Assembly: GCF_005845215.1 (NCBI RefSeq)
Contig: NZ_SPHO01000005.1
Location: 266,598-330,597, forward strand
DNA: 64,000 nt
Direction of reading: 5' to 3'
From: Clostridium sp. 1001271st1 H5
GTDB taxonomy: Bacteria; Bacillota; Clostridia; Lachnospirales; Lachnospiraceae
The notes beneath the pieces were generated by a model, which saw nothing but the letters and a program-made list of their open reading frames with translations, ran no database searches and was not told the origin of the DNA. The position numbers and the translations under genes were made by a program. How positions within the stretch are numbered: the first letter of the stretch is position 1; every line of letters starts with the position of its first letter. Positions 17,157 through 25,292 of the stretch are shown here, piece after piece.

Positions 17157-18082
17157 CAGCCATTCAATTATTAGCCTGTGCCGGACTGATTGTCGGTGGA
17201 TTTTTACTGCTGGGCTTAAAACCAGTGGAATTTACGGACGGGCTGTTTGCCTTTTTGCTCCGGCCAAAGCACAGCATCCGGGAGGACATCAAAACCTCTA
17301 CCAATCGGAAGAAGCCCGGCCCGTTTCGCCGGGAAATCACGGAGGCGCAGACCGTCCTTGAAATGACCGGACGCGGGAAGCGTTTCTCACTGGTATGCGC
17401 GGTTTCGCTGGCGCTGTTCTGCCTGGGCGGTTCCCTTGCCATCCTTCTGGGAAACTTCTTTCTGGCTCCGGTGATGGCGGCGGGTTTTATGTTCCTGCCG
17501 TTCTGGTATGTGAAGCTGACCGCCAGCCACTATAAACGGGATATCTCCGCCGAGCTGGAAACGGCGCTGTCCGTGATTACCACCGCCTACCTGCGTACCG
17601 AGGACATCGTGACCGCCGTGGAGGAAAATACCGCCTATCTAAATCCGCCCGTTTCTAAAGTGTTCCGGGACTTTCTGATGCAGATTAAGCTGGTGAATCC
17701 GGATATTGAGGCGGCACTGAAAACCATGCAGGGCCGGATTGACAACGAGGTGTTCCGGGAGTGGTGCGACGCGCTCTGCGACTGCCAGCACGACCGGAGC
17801 TTAAAAACCACCCTGACGCCTATTGTGGCGAAACTGTCGGATATGCGGAATGTGAACGCGGAGCTGGAGTACATGATTGCAGAGCCGCGCAAGGAATTTC
17901 TAATCATGGTGATTTTTGTGGTGGGCAACATCCCGCTGATGTATCTGTTAAATAAGGACTGGTATGATGTGCTGATGCACACGCCGCTGGGGCAGATTAT
18001 CCTGGCGATTACGGCGGCGGTCATCTTTATCTCGGCTGGCTTTGTGGTGAAGCTGACCCGTCCCATTGAGTACAGGAGGTGA
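17153..18082 (+). CDS. tadB: TadB-like inner-membrane platform protein
   Basis: A 309-residue protein with membrane helices at the N-terminus (QLLACAGLIVGGFLLLG), two near residues 80-120, and two at the C-terminus (FLIMVIFVVGNIPLMYLL and IILAITAAVIFISAG). A T2SSF-type cytoplasmic helical domain lies between. It partners TadC under CpaF to form the assembly platform. It overlaps cpaF by four bases. Confidence 0.8.
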   Translation: MTAIQLLACAGLIVGGFLLLGLKPVEFTDGLFAFLLRPKHSIREDIKTSTNRKKPGPFRREITEAQTVLEMTGRGKRFSLVCAVSLALFCLGGSLAILLGNFFLAPVMAAGFMFLPFWYVKLTASHYKRDISAELETALSVITTAYLRTEDIVTAVEENTAYLNPPVSKVFRDFLMQIKLVNPDIEAALKTMQGRIDNEVFREWCDALCDCQHDRSLKTTLTPIVAKLSDMRNVNAELEYMIAEPRKEFLIMVIFVVGNIPLMYLLNKDWYDVLMHTPLGQIILAITAAVIFISAGFVVKLTRPIEYRR

Positions 18083-18086
18083 TGTC

Positions 18087-18959
18087 ATGACGGGACTCTT
18101 GTTTTTATTCGGGCTGTTCTTAGCTCTCGGCCTGTTCTTTCTGGCGGCAGCCCTGCTGCGTCTCCCCACCATAGGCGCGGCAAAAGCCATGCTGGGGACG
18201 GTGAAGCAGGAAAAGAAAGCAGCCAAAACGGTGGAAACTTACCTGATGACCGTGGCGGTGCGGCTGGCAAAATACATCCGGATGGATGAATATAAGCGCA
18301 GTCGGATGAACAACGTGCTGAAAGCCAGCGGCATGAACCTGACACCGGAGGTCTATCAGGCGTATGCCTTTGTCAAATCTGGTGCTGTCCTTTTGGGCAT
18401 TGTCCCTTGTATGTTTCTCCTGCCGTTATTGTCTCCTGTTGTCGTAATCCTGGCGGTTCTGATTTATTTCAAAGAGAGCCAGAAAGCCGATGAAAAACTG
18501 AAAGCCAAGCGGGACGAGATCGAGGGAGAACTGCCCCGTCTGGTTGCCACCATCGAGCAGGAACTGAAGGCCAGCCGCAATGTCATCGGGATGCTGGAAC
18601 GGTTCAAAGAGAACGCGGGGACTGCCCTGACCAGCGAACTGGACGTCCTACTGGCGGATATGCGCTCCTCCAACTATGAAGCGGCGCTCACCCGGTTTGA
18701 GGCAAGACTCAATTCGCCCATGCTCTCTGATGTGGTGCGCGGCCTGATCGGCGTGCTGCGAGGTGACGACAGCGCTGTGTATTTCCAGATGCTGTCCCAT
18801 GATTTCAAGCAGATGGAACTGCAGCGGTTAAAGGCGCAGGCGCAGAAGATCCCTCCAAAAATCCGGGTATTCTCCTTTGCCATGCTGATGTGTTTCCTGC
18901 TGACCTATCTGGCGATTATCTGCTATGTGGCGGTGACCAGCCTTGGCGGGATGTTTTAA
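18087..18959 (+). CDS. tadC: TadC-like inner-membrane platform protein
   Basis: A 290-residue protein. ATG 18,087 is preferred because AGGAGG ends 8 bases upstream; a TTG at 18,066 would overlap tadB. It has an N-terminal helix, a helix pair around residues 90-125, a T2SSF-type domain with EGELPRLVATIEQELKASRN and a C-terminal helix (VFSFAMLMCFLLTYLAIICY). Role as for TadB. Confidence 0.8.
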   Translation: MTGLLFLFGLFLALGLFFLAAALLRLPTIGAAKAMLGTVKQEKKAAKTVETYLMTVAVRLAKYIRMDEYKRSRMNNVLKASGMNLTPEVYQAYAFVKSGAVLLGIVPCMFLLPLLSPVVVILAVLIYFKESQKADEKLKAKRDEIEGELPRLVATIEQELKASRNVIGMLERFKENAGTALTSELDVLLADMRSSNYEAALTRFEARLNSPMLSDVVRGLIGVLRGDDSAVYFQMLSHDFKQMELQRLKAQAQKIPPKIRVFSFAMLMCFLLTYLAIICYVAVTSLGGMF

Positions 18960-18974
18960 GAGAGGGGGTTCTGT

Positions 18975-20165
18975 ATGCCTTCAAAGCCAATTCAATATCA
19001 GGGGAAGCTCTACCCGTCTAAAACAGAATTGTGTCAGGAATTTGGAATTGATTATAATTTATTTGTTCAGCGTGAAATGAGAGGCTGGAGCATTGAGGAT
19101 GCGATTAAAACCGGTGTGGGTGAATTGTGGGCTAACAGGACTCCGGTTGAATTCCGTGGAGTCCTCTACCCCAGTGTCAAGTCGGTGGCGGATGAATACG
19201 GACTATCCTATTCCCGTCTCAGCCATTTTTACTACCGGAACAACGATATAGACCAGGCGGTGCAAAGATGTGTAGAATCGCAAGGCGTTTCTATTGAACT
19301 CTGGGGCCGGAGCTATTATGGCGTCAGCGATGTTGCCATGAAATTTGGGCTGAAGTACGCCGCATTAGTCTGGAGGATGCGGGATGGCACGGGACTGGAA
19401 CAGGCCGTCAAAACCATGCTGGAAGAAGAACCGGTGATTTTCAGGGGAAAACAATATGAAAACTTTGTGGACTTGTGTGCGGAGTATCATATCCAGCCGG
19501 GAAATGTGTATGAGAGACTGAGGTATGGGCTGACATTGGAAGATGCCCTGACGCGAGGGATAAAAAACACGGGAAACCGGAGGACAATTTATTATGAAGG
19601 GAAAGAATATCCAAGCCATCGGGATTTATGCCGGGCCTATGGACTTTCTGAACTGTGTGTAAGGGAACAGACAAGGCGCAATCCACTTCAGTTTCTGGAT
19701 GCCTTTCAGCTCCTGGTTGACTTAAAAGAGCAGGCTGGGATTCCAAGGGAGGAATACTTAAATTATATTCCCGGTTGTCGGGTTCGGGGGAAGAATTATA
19801 AAACAGCCGCGCGGTTTGCAGCAGAGTTTGGAATAACCGCTTCAACACTGTATACCTACAAATCCAGGCATGACTGCAGCACTGTTTTTGAAGCCTTTGA
19901 ACAAATGCAGGAGGAAGTCAGGTGCGCTTATTTAAAGGAGGGTAAACCGGAATTTTATTCTGACCTGCTAAAGAAGTATGACGACTATCAGATAAAGAAG
20001 ATGAACCTGGAAAAGGTAGCGGTCCCCCGCTATCCGACAATCCAGGGATTTGATTTTCATACGGACTGCTATGATACCCTGGCAATTTATGAAGGACTGC
20101 TGAATCAGAGGATTATGGAGATAACCGGGGGAACTCAAACGCCGCAGATGGAGGGGCTAAAATGA
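18975..20165 (+). CDS. Tandem-repeat protein of about six HTH-like units, inserted in the Tad operon
   Basis: A 396-residue soluble protein after AGAGGGGG. It consists of repeated units of roughly 55-65 residues with pattern F/Y-x-GKxYxS...LCxEFGI...V..R...G...E.A: for example IQYQGKLYPSKTELCQEFGI, VEFRGVLYPSVKSVADEYGL, VIFRGKQYENFVDLCAEYHI and IYYEGKEYPSHRDLCRAYGL. Each unit looks like a short beta turn plus helix-turn-helix. I do not know the family. It has no membrane segment or signal peptide and is less GC-rich than the tad genes around it, suggesting insertion. It could be a DNA-binding regulator. Confidence 0.6.
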   Translation: MPSKPIQYQGKLYPSKTELCQEFGIDYNLFVQREMRGWSIEDAIKTGVGELWANRTPVEFRGVLYPSVKSVADEYGLSYSRLSHFYYRNNDIDQAVQRCVESQGVSIELWGRSYYGVSDVAMKFGLKYAALVWRMRDGTGLEQAVKTMLEEEPVIFRGKQYENFVDLCAEYHIQPGNVYERLRYGLTLEDALTRGIKNTGNRRTIYYEGKEYPSHRDLCRAYGLSELCVREQTRRNPLQFLDAFQLLVDLKEQAGIPREEYLNYIPGCRVRGKNYKTAARFAAEFGITASTLYTYKSRHDCSTVFEAFEQMQEEVRCAYLKEGKPEFYSDLLKKYDDYQIKKMNLEKVAVPRYPTIQGFDFHTDCYDTLAIYEGLLNQRIMEITGGTQTPQMEGLK

Positions 20166-20266
20166 TAGTGAGAGATATGGCAGGCAAAGTGGTTCGTGGC
20201 GGTGTGTATCCGATGATGGAGAAAACCGCAGCGCTGATATTGGGACAGGAGGTGGTCATGTGCTGA
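20162..20266 (+). CDS. Small ORF, 34 residues, between repeat protein and pilin-like gene
   Basis: ATG 20,162 overlaps the previous stop (AAATGA) and its own stop overlaps the GTG start at 20,260. The product (MIVRDMAGKVVRGGVYPMME...) is weakly amphipathic. The double overlap supports translation by coupling; function unknown. Confidence 0.4.
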   Translation: MIVRDMAGKVVRGGVYPMMEKTAALILGQEVVMC

Positions 20267-20667
20267 AGCGGCTTCAAAATGTTTGGAAAGACAGGCAGGC
20301 CGAGGGATATATTGATGTTGTTGTGCTGGTGCTGTGCGCCGTACTGGTGCTGGCGCTGGCAATCCGGATTCTGCCCGTGTTCGTGGCAAAACAGCAGCTT
20401 GACACTTTTGCCACGGAACTGGTGCGGGAAGCCGAAGTCACGGGCCGGGTCGGGTCGGAAACCTCCCGACGCGCCGCCATTCTGCGGGAAAAGACCGGTA
20501 TTGATCCGGATATCTCGTGGTCAACGGGCGGCAGAATCCAGCTTAACGAGGAAGTGACGGTCACCCTGACGCTGCGCCGGAACATCGGCCTGTTCGGCGG
20601 GTTCGGCTCCTTCCCCATTACCCTGCGGTCACAGGCCGCAGGAAAATCAGAAGTCTATTGGAAATGA
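20260..20667 (+). CDS. DUF4320 pilin-like (TadE-like) protein
   Basis: A 135-residue protein. GTG 20,260 follows GGAGGTGG. It begins with a basic stretch and the motif AEGYIDVVVLVL at about residues 17-28, then a hydrophobic helix and an extracellular beta-rich part with repeated TVTLTL strands. The motif xEGYxD is the same as in the small pilin-like proteins at 325 and 46, suggesting processing by the same prepilin peptidase. It is likely a minor pilin of the ICE Tad system. Confidence 0.7.
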   Translation: MLKRLQNVWKDRQAEGYIDVVVLVLCAVLVLALAIRILPVFVAKQQLDTFATELVREAEVTGRVGSETSRRAAILREKTGIDPDISWSTGGRIQLNEEVTVTLTLRRNIGLFGGFGSFPITLRSQAAGKSEVYWK

Positions 20668-20674
20668 GGGGAGG

Positions 20675-21241
20675 ATGCAGTTGGCTGAGAAAATCAAACA
20701 GATCCTAAAAGACCGGCGGGGCGTGTCCTTTCCTCTGGTGATCGGCGTCACGCTGGCGCTGGTGATGATTCTGTGCGGCGTGAGTGAATATTTCCGCTTG
20801 CAGATCATTGCCGCAGGCGTCAGGGAAGCTGTGGAGGATGCCATCATTTCCACGGTAAACGACAACTATGCCGGTGTGTACCACGGAGTGCGGGAGGGCT
20901 ATTCGGGAAGCTATCTGCCGGCAGGGGAGTCTGACTGGGAAACGGCGGTCAGTGAAAGTGATATTTATACTTATCTCGATAGTACCATCGGCACGGAGTG
21001 GAGCGGCGGCAGACACGTTAAATATGCGGGTGACTCCGGCAGGGCGATGGAATATGCCATTGACAGTCTGGATGTAACCATCCGCAATGCGCCTCTGGCT
21101 CCCTCCGACCCCGAAAATGCCCAGCGGTTTGAGGCCGATGCCGTCATCCGGCTGGAGGTTCCGGTACGGTTTGGCGGCAGGCTTCTGCCCTCCATGTTCA
21201 TCACTTTGAAGGTGCAGGCCGGTTATATCGAAGTATTCTAA
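20675..21241 (+). CDS. TadE/pseudopilin-like protein
   Basis: A 188-residue protein after GGGGAGG. KDRRGVSFPLVIGVTLALVM (about 9-28) is a type IV prepilin-like start: a basic leader, Gly, then a hydrophobic helix. The outside domain contains VREAVEDAIISTVNDNYAGVY and a beta-strand C-terminus. It probably belongs to the pilus as a minor subunit. It shares an operon with the DUF4320 protein (7-base gap). Confidence 0.65.
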   Translation: MQLAEKIKQILKDRRGVSFPLVIGVTLALVMILCGVSEYFRLQIIAAGVREAVEDAIISTVNDNYAGVYHGVREGYSGSYLPAGESDWETAVSESDIYTYLDSTIGTEWSGGRHVKYAGDSGRAMEYAIDSLDVTIRNAPLAPSDPENAQRFEADAVIRLEVPVRFGGRLLPSMFITLKVQAGYIEVF

Positions 21242-21344
21242 AAAACTTCGGGAAGAAACAGGGAAGTTGCTGGACTTTTGAAAAAGTATGTAGTATGTTG
21301 TGACGTAACAAGAGAAACCATTACCCCAAAAGGAGGAATCCCTT

Positions 21345-21947
21345 ATGAAATTAAGTGAAAAAACGAAAAAATATCTTGCCATCAGCGGCGGCGCGGTAAT
21401 CTGTGTCGGGCTGATCGCGGCTATCAGCCTTCAGTTTAACAAAACTCCCGTAGGTGAGGATACGCTTCCGGAGAAGAATCCCGGCGTGGTGGAAATCGTA
21501 GTCGATCCCAGCAGCCTTGCCACCTCCCCAGAGGAACCAGTCACAGAAGAAACCAAGGTAATCGTCCAGCCGAACACGGAAACGGCGGCAGACAGCACGG
21601 AATCCAGCCAGCCGGTGGATACCAGACCGGCGCAGACCGACCAGACGGAGCAGAGCATCCAGCCGGAGGTCACAAAACCGGCAGAACCGAGCCAGGAAGT
21701 GAAAAAGGATGCTACACAGAAGCCGGATGGAACTAAGGTGGAGACTCCGCCAGTGCCGGTGGTACATGAGGAAGTTGTCCAGCCGACAGAAACGGAATCC
21801 GCGCCGAATCAGCCGCAGGGTGGGGATGTGCAGGACGGAAAAACCTACCTGCCCGGATTCGGATACATTGAAAACAGCGGGTCGAATCAGGAAAACTATG
21901 CGGAAGATATGTTTGAAAATGGAAACAAGATTGGCAATATGGATTAA
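21345..21947 (+). CDS. DUF6550-like membrane-anchored protein with Pro/Glu/Thr linker
   Basis: A 200-residue protein after AGGAGG. An N-terminal membrane helix (ISGGAVICVGLIAAISLQF) precedes a long disordered extracellular part rich in Thr, Glu, Pro and Gln, and a C-terminal conserved tail (YLPGFGYIENSGSNQENYAEDMFENGNKIGNMD region). Such proteins are recurrent in these ICEs; the DUF6550 label is a moderate recognition. It could span the wall. A terminator hairpin follows. Confidence 0.55.
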   Translation: MKLSEKTKKYLAISGGAVICVGLIAAISLQFNKTPVGEDTLPEKNPGVVEIVVDPSSLATSPEEPVTEETKVIVQPNTETAADSTESSQPVDTRPAQTDQTEQSIQPEVTKPAEPSQEVKKDATQKPDGTKVETPPVPVVHEEVVQPTETESAPNQPQGGDVQDGKTYLPGFGYIENSGSNQENYAEDMFENGNKIGNMD

Positions 21948-21968
21948 AAACCTAAGTGCAGAACAAAG

Positions 21969-21997
21969 AGGCATCACAGAAACGTGGCGCCTTTTTT
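21969..21997 (+). terminator. Terminator-like hairpin just before the next gene
   Basis: AGGCATCAC (21,969-21,977) pairs with GTGGCGCCT (21,984-21,992, one mismatch and one wobble) around AGAAAC, followed by TTTTTT. It lies 20 bases before a GTG start in the same orientation, so read-through or antitermination would be needed for downstream expression from the upstream promoter. Confidence 0.65.
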
Positions 21998-22017
21998 CGT
22001 GGTGGAAGGAGGATACT

Positions 22018-23721
22018 GTGAAAAAGAAAATGTTGCTGCCGATGCTACTCATGCTCCTCTCGTTGGCGTTTACCGTTCCGGTCTATGCTGTCGGTGATGG
22101 GAATATTGATAATGGCGGCGGCAGTATGGGACAGGGAACAAGCCAGAATTCATGGTCACCGGGAAACGAGGGGGTACGTGTGACGGTAATCCGTGTAACG
22201 GATAGGGAGCCGGTAACCAGACCCATTGATTTGACCAATAAGACCCCTGCGGCCACGCTGTTCCATTTTGGCAAGGTCAGTAAGATTTCTTACAACGGCG
22301 GGATGTCCCTCCATCCGGTCCAGGGGAATTACGCATATACAAGACCGGCCCAGGCCCTTCCCAAAATCATCAGCTCCAAGAGCCTGGGACAGTCCAGCAT
22401 TGAAGAAATCAAAGGGTATTTTACGGATGAGCAGGTGATACGCAGCATCGCGGGAATTACCGGGATGCAGTTTGAGGTGCTGACAAATGGGGAATACCGT
22501 CTGCTGATTGAACCCATCGCGTATTACAAATTTGAAGGTGTTATGATTGCCACAACAGCCACCGAGGCGGCCCTGTATGATGAGCAGTTAAGCGGCGGCC
22601 TGCGCTCCCGGATGCAGGGGGTAACCCATCAGAATCTGCCGTTGTCCATGTTCCTTGAAACAGCGGACCTTGGCTATCCGGCATGGGCGGGAAGCCGGAA
22701 TTCTCCCGCATCCAATGCCGATATCAAGTCCAGCCTTGGGCTTGGCATTGTGCGGTTCAATGAAGTCCCACCGGAAGCGCCGGAAGTCAGCACCTTTGAT
22801 TATGAGTACCGCACCAATACCGAAGTCATCACGGCCGTCGATGTTAGCGGCGGCCAGAGCGATCCGGATCACCCCGTGTCGGTTACCTTCCACGTGGCGG
22901 GCCGAAGCTATAGGGTGAGTAACGTCTATTACCCGGAGGGCGACAGCCAGCTCGCATGGATTCGCTGGACGACGCCGGACGAGCCACAGACCATGACTAT
23001 CACGGTCCGCGTCCATGGCGGCGGCTCGGTGAGCAAAGGAACCATCAACGTGAACATTGTGGATCTGGATGAAAATCCGCCGCCCGATCCCAATGCAGAT
23101 GACCGAAACGATGGATTTGCCCGGCCATCGCTACCGGAGAACCCACAGGCGACTTCGGCAGACTGGGGTGTGTGGCGGCCATGGTGGTATGAGCATTGGG
23201 TATGGCACAGCGGCGATGACGATGATGACGGATATTGGTGCGACCACGGCTGGTGGAAGTTCGATCTCGACCGATACTCCGCCAGCCTTAGCGCTTCCAT
23301 GCACATTGCACCGGACGAAAAGGCTCCAACAGCCAGCGGCAGAACCCTGAAATCAGGGTATGGGATCAATGAAAAAGTCACCACCCGTGTAAACACGAAT
23401 CAAAGTTCAGCGGTTACGGCGGCACAGAATGCGGTTACCTATTTCCCGGAGTTCCAGTACCAGGGATTCTGGCGGCTTCTTGACCGGATGGGCGGCGGCT
23501 ACAACTTGACCCATGAATTCAAAGAAAACCGCTACAGCACTTATAACCGGCGTACCCATTTCACGCCCATATGGTATCCGGACGGCAGCTATACACCCTA
23601 TACCTGGTTAATCGACTGCTGGACGCCTGCCGGGATGCTCTCCATGAACCTCACCGATTCGGTGACGGTGAGCGGCAACCTCTGGAGCGACTGGCACATT
23701 GCGCCGCAGAATCCAGATTAA
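22018..23721 (+). CDS. Secreted ICE protein with Trp/His/Asp-rich region
   Basis: A 567-residue protein. GTG 22,018 after GGAAGGAGG is chosen since it directly gives a signal peptide (KKKMLLPMLLMLLSLAFTVPVYA). The body is beta-rich with TFDYEYRTNTEVITAV and IG-like strands (PVSVTFHVAGRSYRV, TMTITVRVHGGG). A striking segment near residues 385-415 is full of Trp, His and Asp (WWYEHWVWHSGDDDDD). Family not recognised. In a conjugative element a surface protein of this kind may contact recipient cells or the wall. Confidence 0.6.
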   Translation: MKKKMLLPMLLMLLSLAFTVPVYAVGDGNIDNGGGSMGQGTSQNSWSPGNEGVRVTVIRVTDREPVTRPIDLTNKTPAATLFHFGKVSKISYNGGMSLHPVQGNYAYTRPAQALPKIISSKSLGQSSIEEIKGYFTDEQVIRSIAGITGMQFEVLTNGEYRLLIEPIAYYKFEGVMIATTATEAALYDEQLSGGLRSRMQGVTHQNLPLSMFLETADLGYPAWAGSRNSPASNADIKSSLGLGIVRFNEVPPEAPEVSTFDYEYRTNTEVITAVDVSGGQSDPDHPVSVTFHVAGRSYRVSNVYYPEGDSQLAWIRWTTPDEPQTMTITVRVHGGGSVSKGTINVNIVDLDENPPPDPNADDRNDGFARPSLPENPQATSADWGVWRPWWYEHWVWHSGDDDDDGYWCDHGWWKFDLDRYSASLSASMHIAPDEKAPTASGRTLKSGYGINEKVTTRVNTNQSSAVTAAQNAVTYFPEFQYQGFWRLLDRMGGGYNLTHEFKENRYSTYNRRTHFTPIWYPDGSYTPYTWLIDCWTPAGMLSMNLTDSVTVSGNLWSDWHIAPQNPD

Positions 23722-23735
23722 AGGAGGAAACGAAA

Positions 23736-24200
23736 ATGGCTTATGAACGAATTGCCAGGCCGGATGGCTGTCTGTACCATTATACGACCCGCGGCCATCT
23801 GGATAGTATCCTGCGGGATGGCCGTATCCGGCGCATGGGCGATACTGAGTGCTGGTTCTGCACGTCACTGGAAAACACGCTGGCGGTGATGGCGCGTACC
23901 GTCATGCAGGAGGGCAAGCCTTATTTTGGCATTGGCGGCGTACTGAAGCGTTACCCCGCATTTGTGCCGGAGGATTATGTGATCCTCAAGCTGGAACCGC
24001 GTTATCAAAACGGCGATTGGGTGTGCTGGAATTATGAACTGCCGCCCGGTGCGCCGCCGGAGCTGACGGAAGAAGCGGGTGTGTTCAGCCGTCTGAAGGT
24101 GGGCTATCGCGGCGACTTAAAATTCCGGGAGCATCCGGAAATCATTGAAGTTGCCCCGTTGCTTTTGGAGCAGACGCCGCAGCAGAGTCTCACTATGTAA
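23736..24200 (+). CDS. Small protein with ADP-ribosyltransferase-like N-terminal pattern
   Basis: A 154-residue protein after AGGAGG. LYHYTTRGHLDSILRDGRIR (about 12-31) resembles the first strand and helix of DarT/RNA 2'-phosphotransferase-like ADP-ribosyltransferase folds (Y-H-x-T...IL..G). Downstream WVCWNYELPPG and a C-terminal EHPEIIEVAP follow. A catalytic Glu could not be assigned with confidence. It may be an anti-host or recipient-modifying effector, but could also be a non-enzymatic fold member. It lies in the ICE operon, 14 bases after the secreted protein gene. Confidence 0.4.
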   Translation: MAYERIARPDGCLYHYTTRGHLDSILRDGRIRRMGDTECWFCTSLENTLAVMARTVMQEGKPYFGIGGVLKRYPAFVPEDYVILKLEPRYQNGDWVCWNYELPPGAPPELTEEAGVFSRLKVGYRGDLKFREHPEIIEVAPLLLEQTPQQSLTM

Positions 24201-24224
24201 CCTCTTAAACAGCAGAAAAAGAAC

Positions 24225-24269
24225 AAAGACTGCAGAACCGGATACGTCGGCTCTGTGGTCTTTTCTTTT
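24225..24269 (+). terminator. Terminator-like hairpin upstream of DUF3852-type gene
   Basis: AAAGACTGCAGA (24,225-24,236) pairs with TCTGTGGTCTTT (24,252-24,263) with two imperfections, and CCG/CGG closes inside. The stretch TCTTTTTTC follows. The next gene starts 30 bases later. Confidence 0.55.
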
Positions 24270-24299
24270 TTCAGACCTCAAAATGAAGGGAGAAATCAA

Positions 24300-24635
24300 A
24301 TGAAAATGAAACGAATTGCTCTGCTTGTGTGCGTGGCCGCCCTGACGGCCTGCGTGTTCGGAGTCCCGGCTTATGCGGCCAGCGGCGATGTGGCCGGAGC
24401 GATTGAGGGGACATGGACAACAGCCTCCCAGCAGATCAAGACCGTGGTGGACAACGTGGTGTTCCCCGCCATCGACCTGATCCTTGCCGTGTTCTTCTTT
24501 GCCAAGCTCGGAACGGCGTACTTTGACTACAGGAAACATGGACAGTTTGAATGGGCGGCCCCAGCCATCCTGTTCTCCTGCCTTGTGTTTACCCTGACTG
24601 CCCCGCTCTATGTGTGGCAGATACTTGGAATGTAA
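24300..24635 (+). CDS. DUF3852-like small membrane protein (mating channel component)
   Basis: A 111-residue protein; ATG 24,300 follows AAGGGAGA. It has a signal-like N-terminal helix (IALLVCVAALTACVFGVPAYA) and two further helices (VFPAIDLILAVFFFAKLG and APAILFSCLVFTLTAPLYVW). This two-helix VirB2/TrbC-like layout suits a small conjugation channel or pilin-like subunit. DUF3852 is a moderate recognition. Confidence 0.6.
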   Translation: MKMKRIALLVCVAALTACVFGVPAYAASGDVAGAIEGTWTTASQQIKTVVDNVVFPAIDLILAVFFFAKLGTAYFDYRKHGQFEWAAPAILFSCLVFTLTAPLYVWQILGM

Positions 24636-24649
24636 AGGAGAATAAGTCT

Positions 24650-24805
24650 ATGGGATGCTGGGGAATAACCGCATTTGAGTCAGATGCGGGACTGGATGCT
24701 GTCGGTCTGCTCAGAGAACATCTGACGGAGGATGGCAGGCTGGAGCTTGAAAATCTGATTGAAGCCTTGCGACAGGATGACTGGAATGCACCGCCTGATG
24801 TGTGA
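24650..24805 (+). CDS. Short DUF4259-like protein (possibly truncated)
   Basis: A 51-residue product after AAAGGAG. MGCWGITAFESDAGLDAV matches the start of DUF4259 proteins (MGxWGxxxFxxDxxLD), which normally are at least twice as long. It ends by overlapping the next ORF (ATGTGTGA), so the gene looks shortened by a fusion or frameshift. Confidence 0.45.
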   Translation: MGCWGITAFESDAGLDAVGLLREHLTEDGRLELENLIEALRQDDWNAPPDV

Positions 24806-25190
24806 CGCGGTGTTTGAAGATGTCAAATTCGTAGGGAATACCTGCTATGGCAGGCTGACTGACAACATCCGGGTTAAAATCAATTTTCAGACCGGCATTT
24901 CTGCCGACAACTACGACCGGCTGAAGGTGACTCTTCTCAACCGAAGTGAGGGACCGGTTGACAGCATGGTGATACGTTTTCATGACCTGTGGGGCAGGAA
25001 ACAGACCAGCAATCCAAACTTCCGTGAAGGAGTCAGCCCCCATATATGGCAGGACGGTAATAAGGCGGACTGGTATGTATACCACCCAAACAAAACCGAC
25101 TACCGGCAGCTCTCAGAGGCGGTTGGAACCTATCTGTCGGTGTTTCAGGAACCGGTACAGGGTCAGCAGATGGGACAGAATATGTGCTGA
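24798..25190 (+). CDS. Conserved unknown protein, about 130 residues
   Basis: The ORF opens further upstream, but ATG 24,798 (MCDAVFEDVKFVGNTCYG) is the most plausible start because it overlaps the stop of the DUF4259-like gene. It shows alternating beta strands (RLTDNIRVKINFQTG, DRLKVTLLNRSEG) and a C-terminal helix (LSEAVGTYLSVFQEPV). No family recognised; start uncertain. Confidence 0.5.
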   Translation: MCDAVFEDVKFVGNTCYGRLTDNIRVKINFQTGISADNYDRLKVTLLNRSEGPVDSMVIRFHDLWGRKQTSNPNFREGVSPHIWQDGNKADWYVYHPNKTDYRQLSEAVGTYLSVFQEPVQGQQMGQNMC

Positions 25191-25292
25191 TGCTGTGTTT
25201 CTGTTGCTGGTTTTACAACTGTGATGCGTATTTTCAGTATGATATACAACTGTTTGTGGAGTTCCAGCCAGGAAAGGAAGTGAGAAGAAAAC

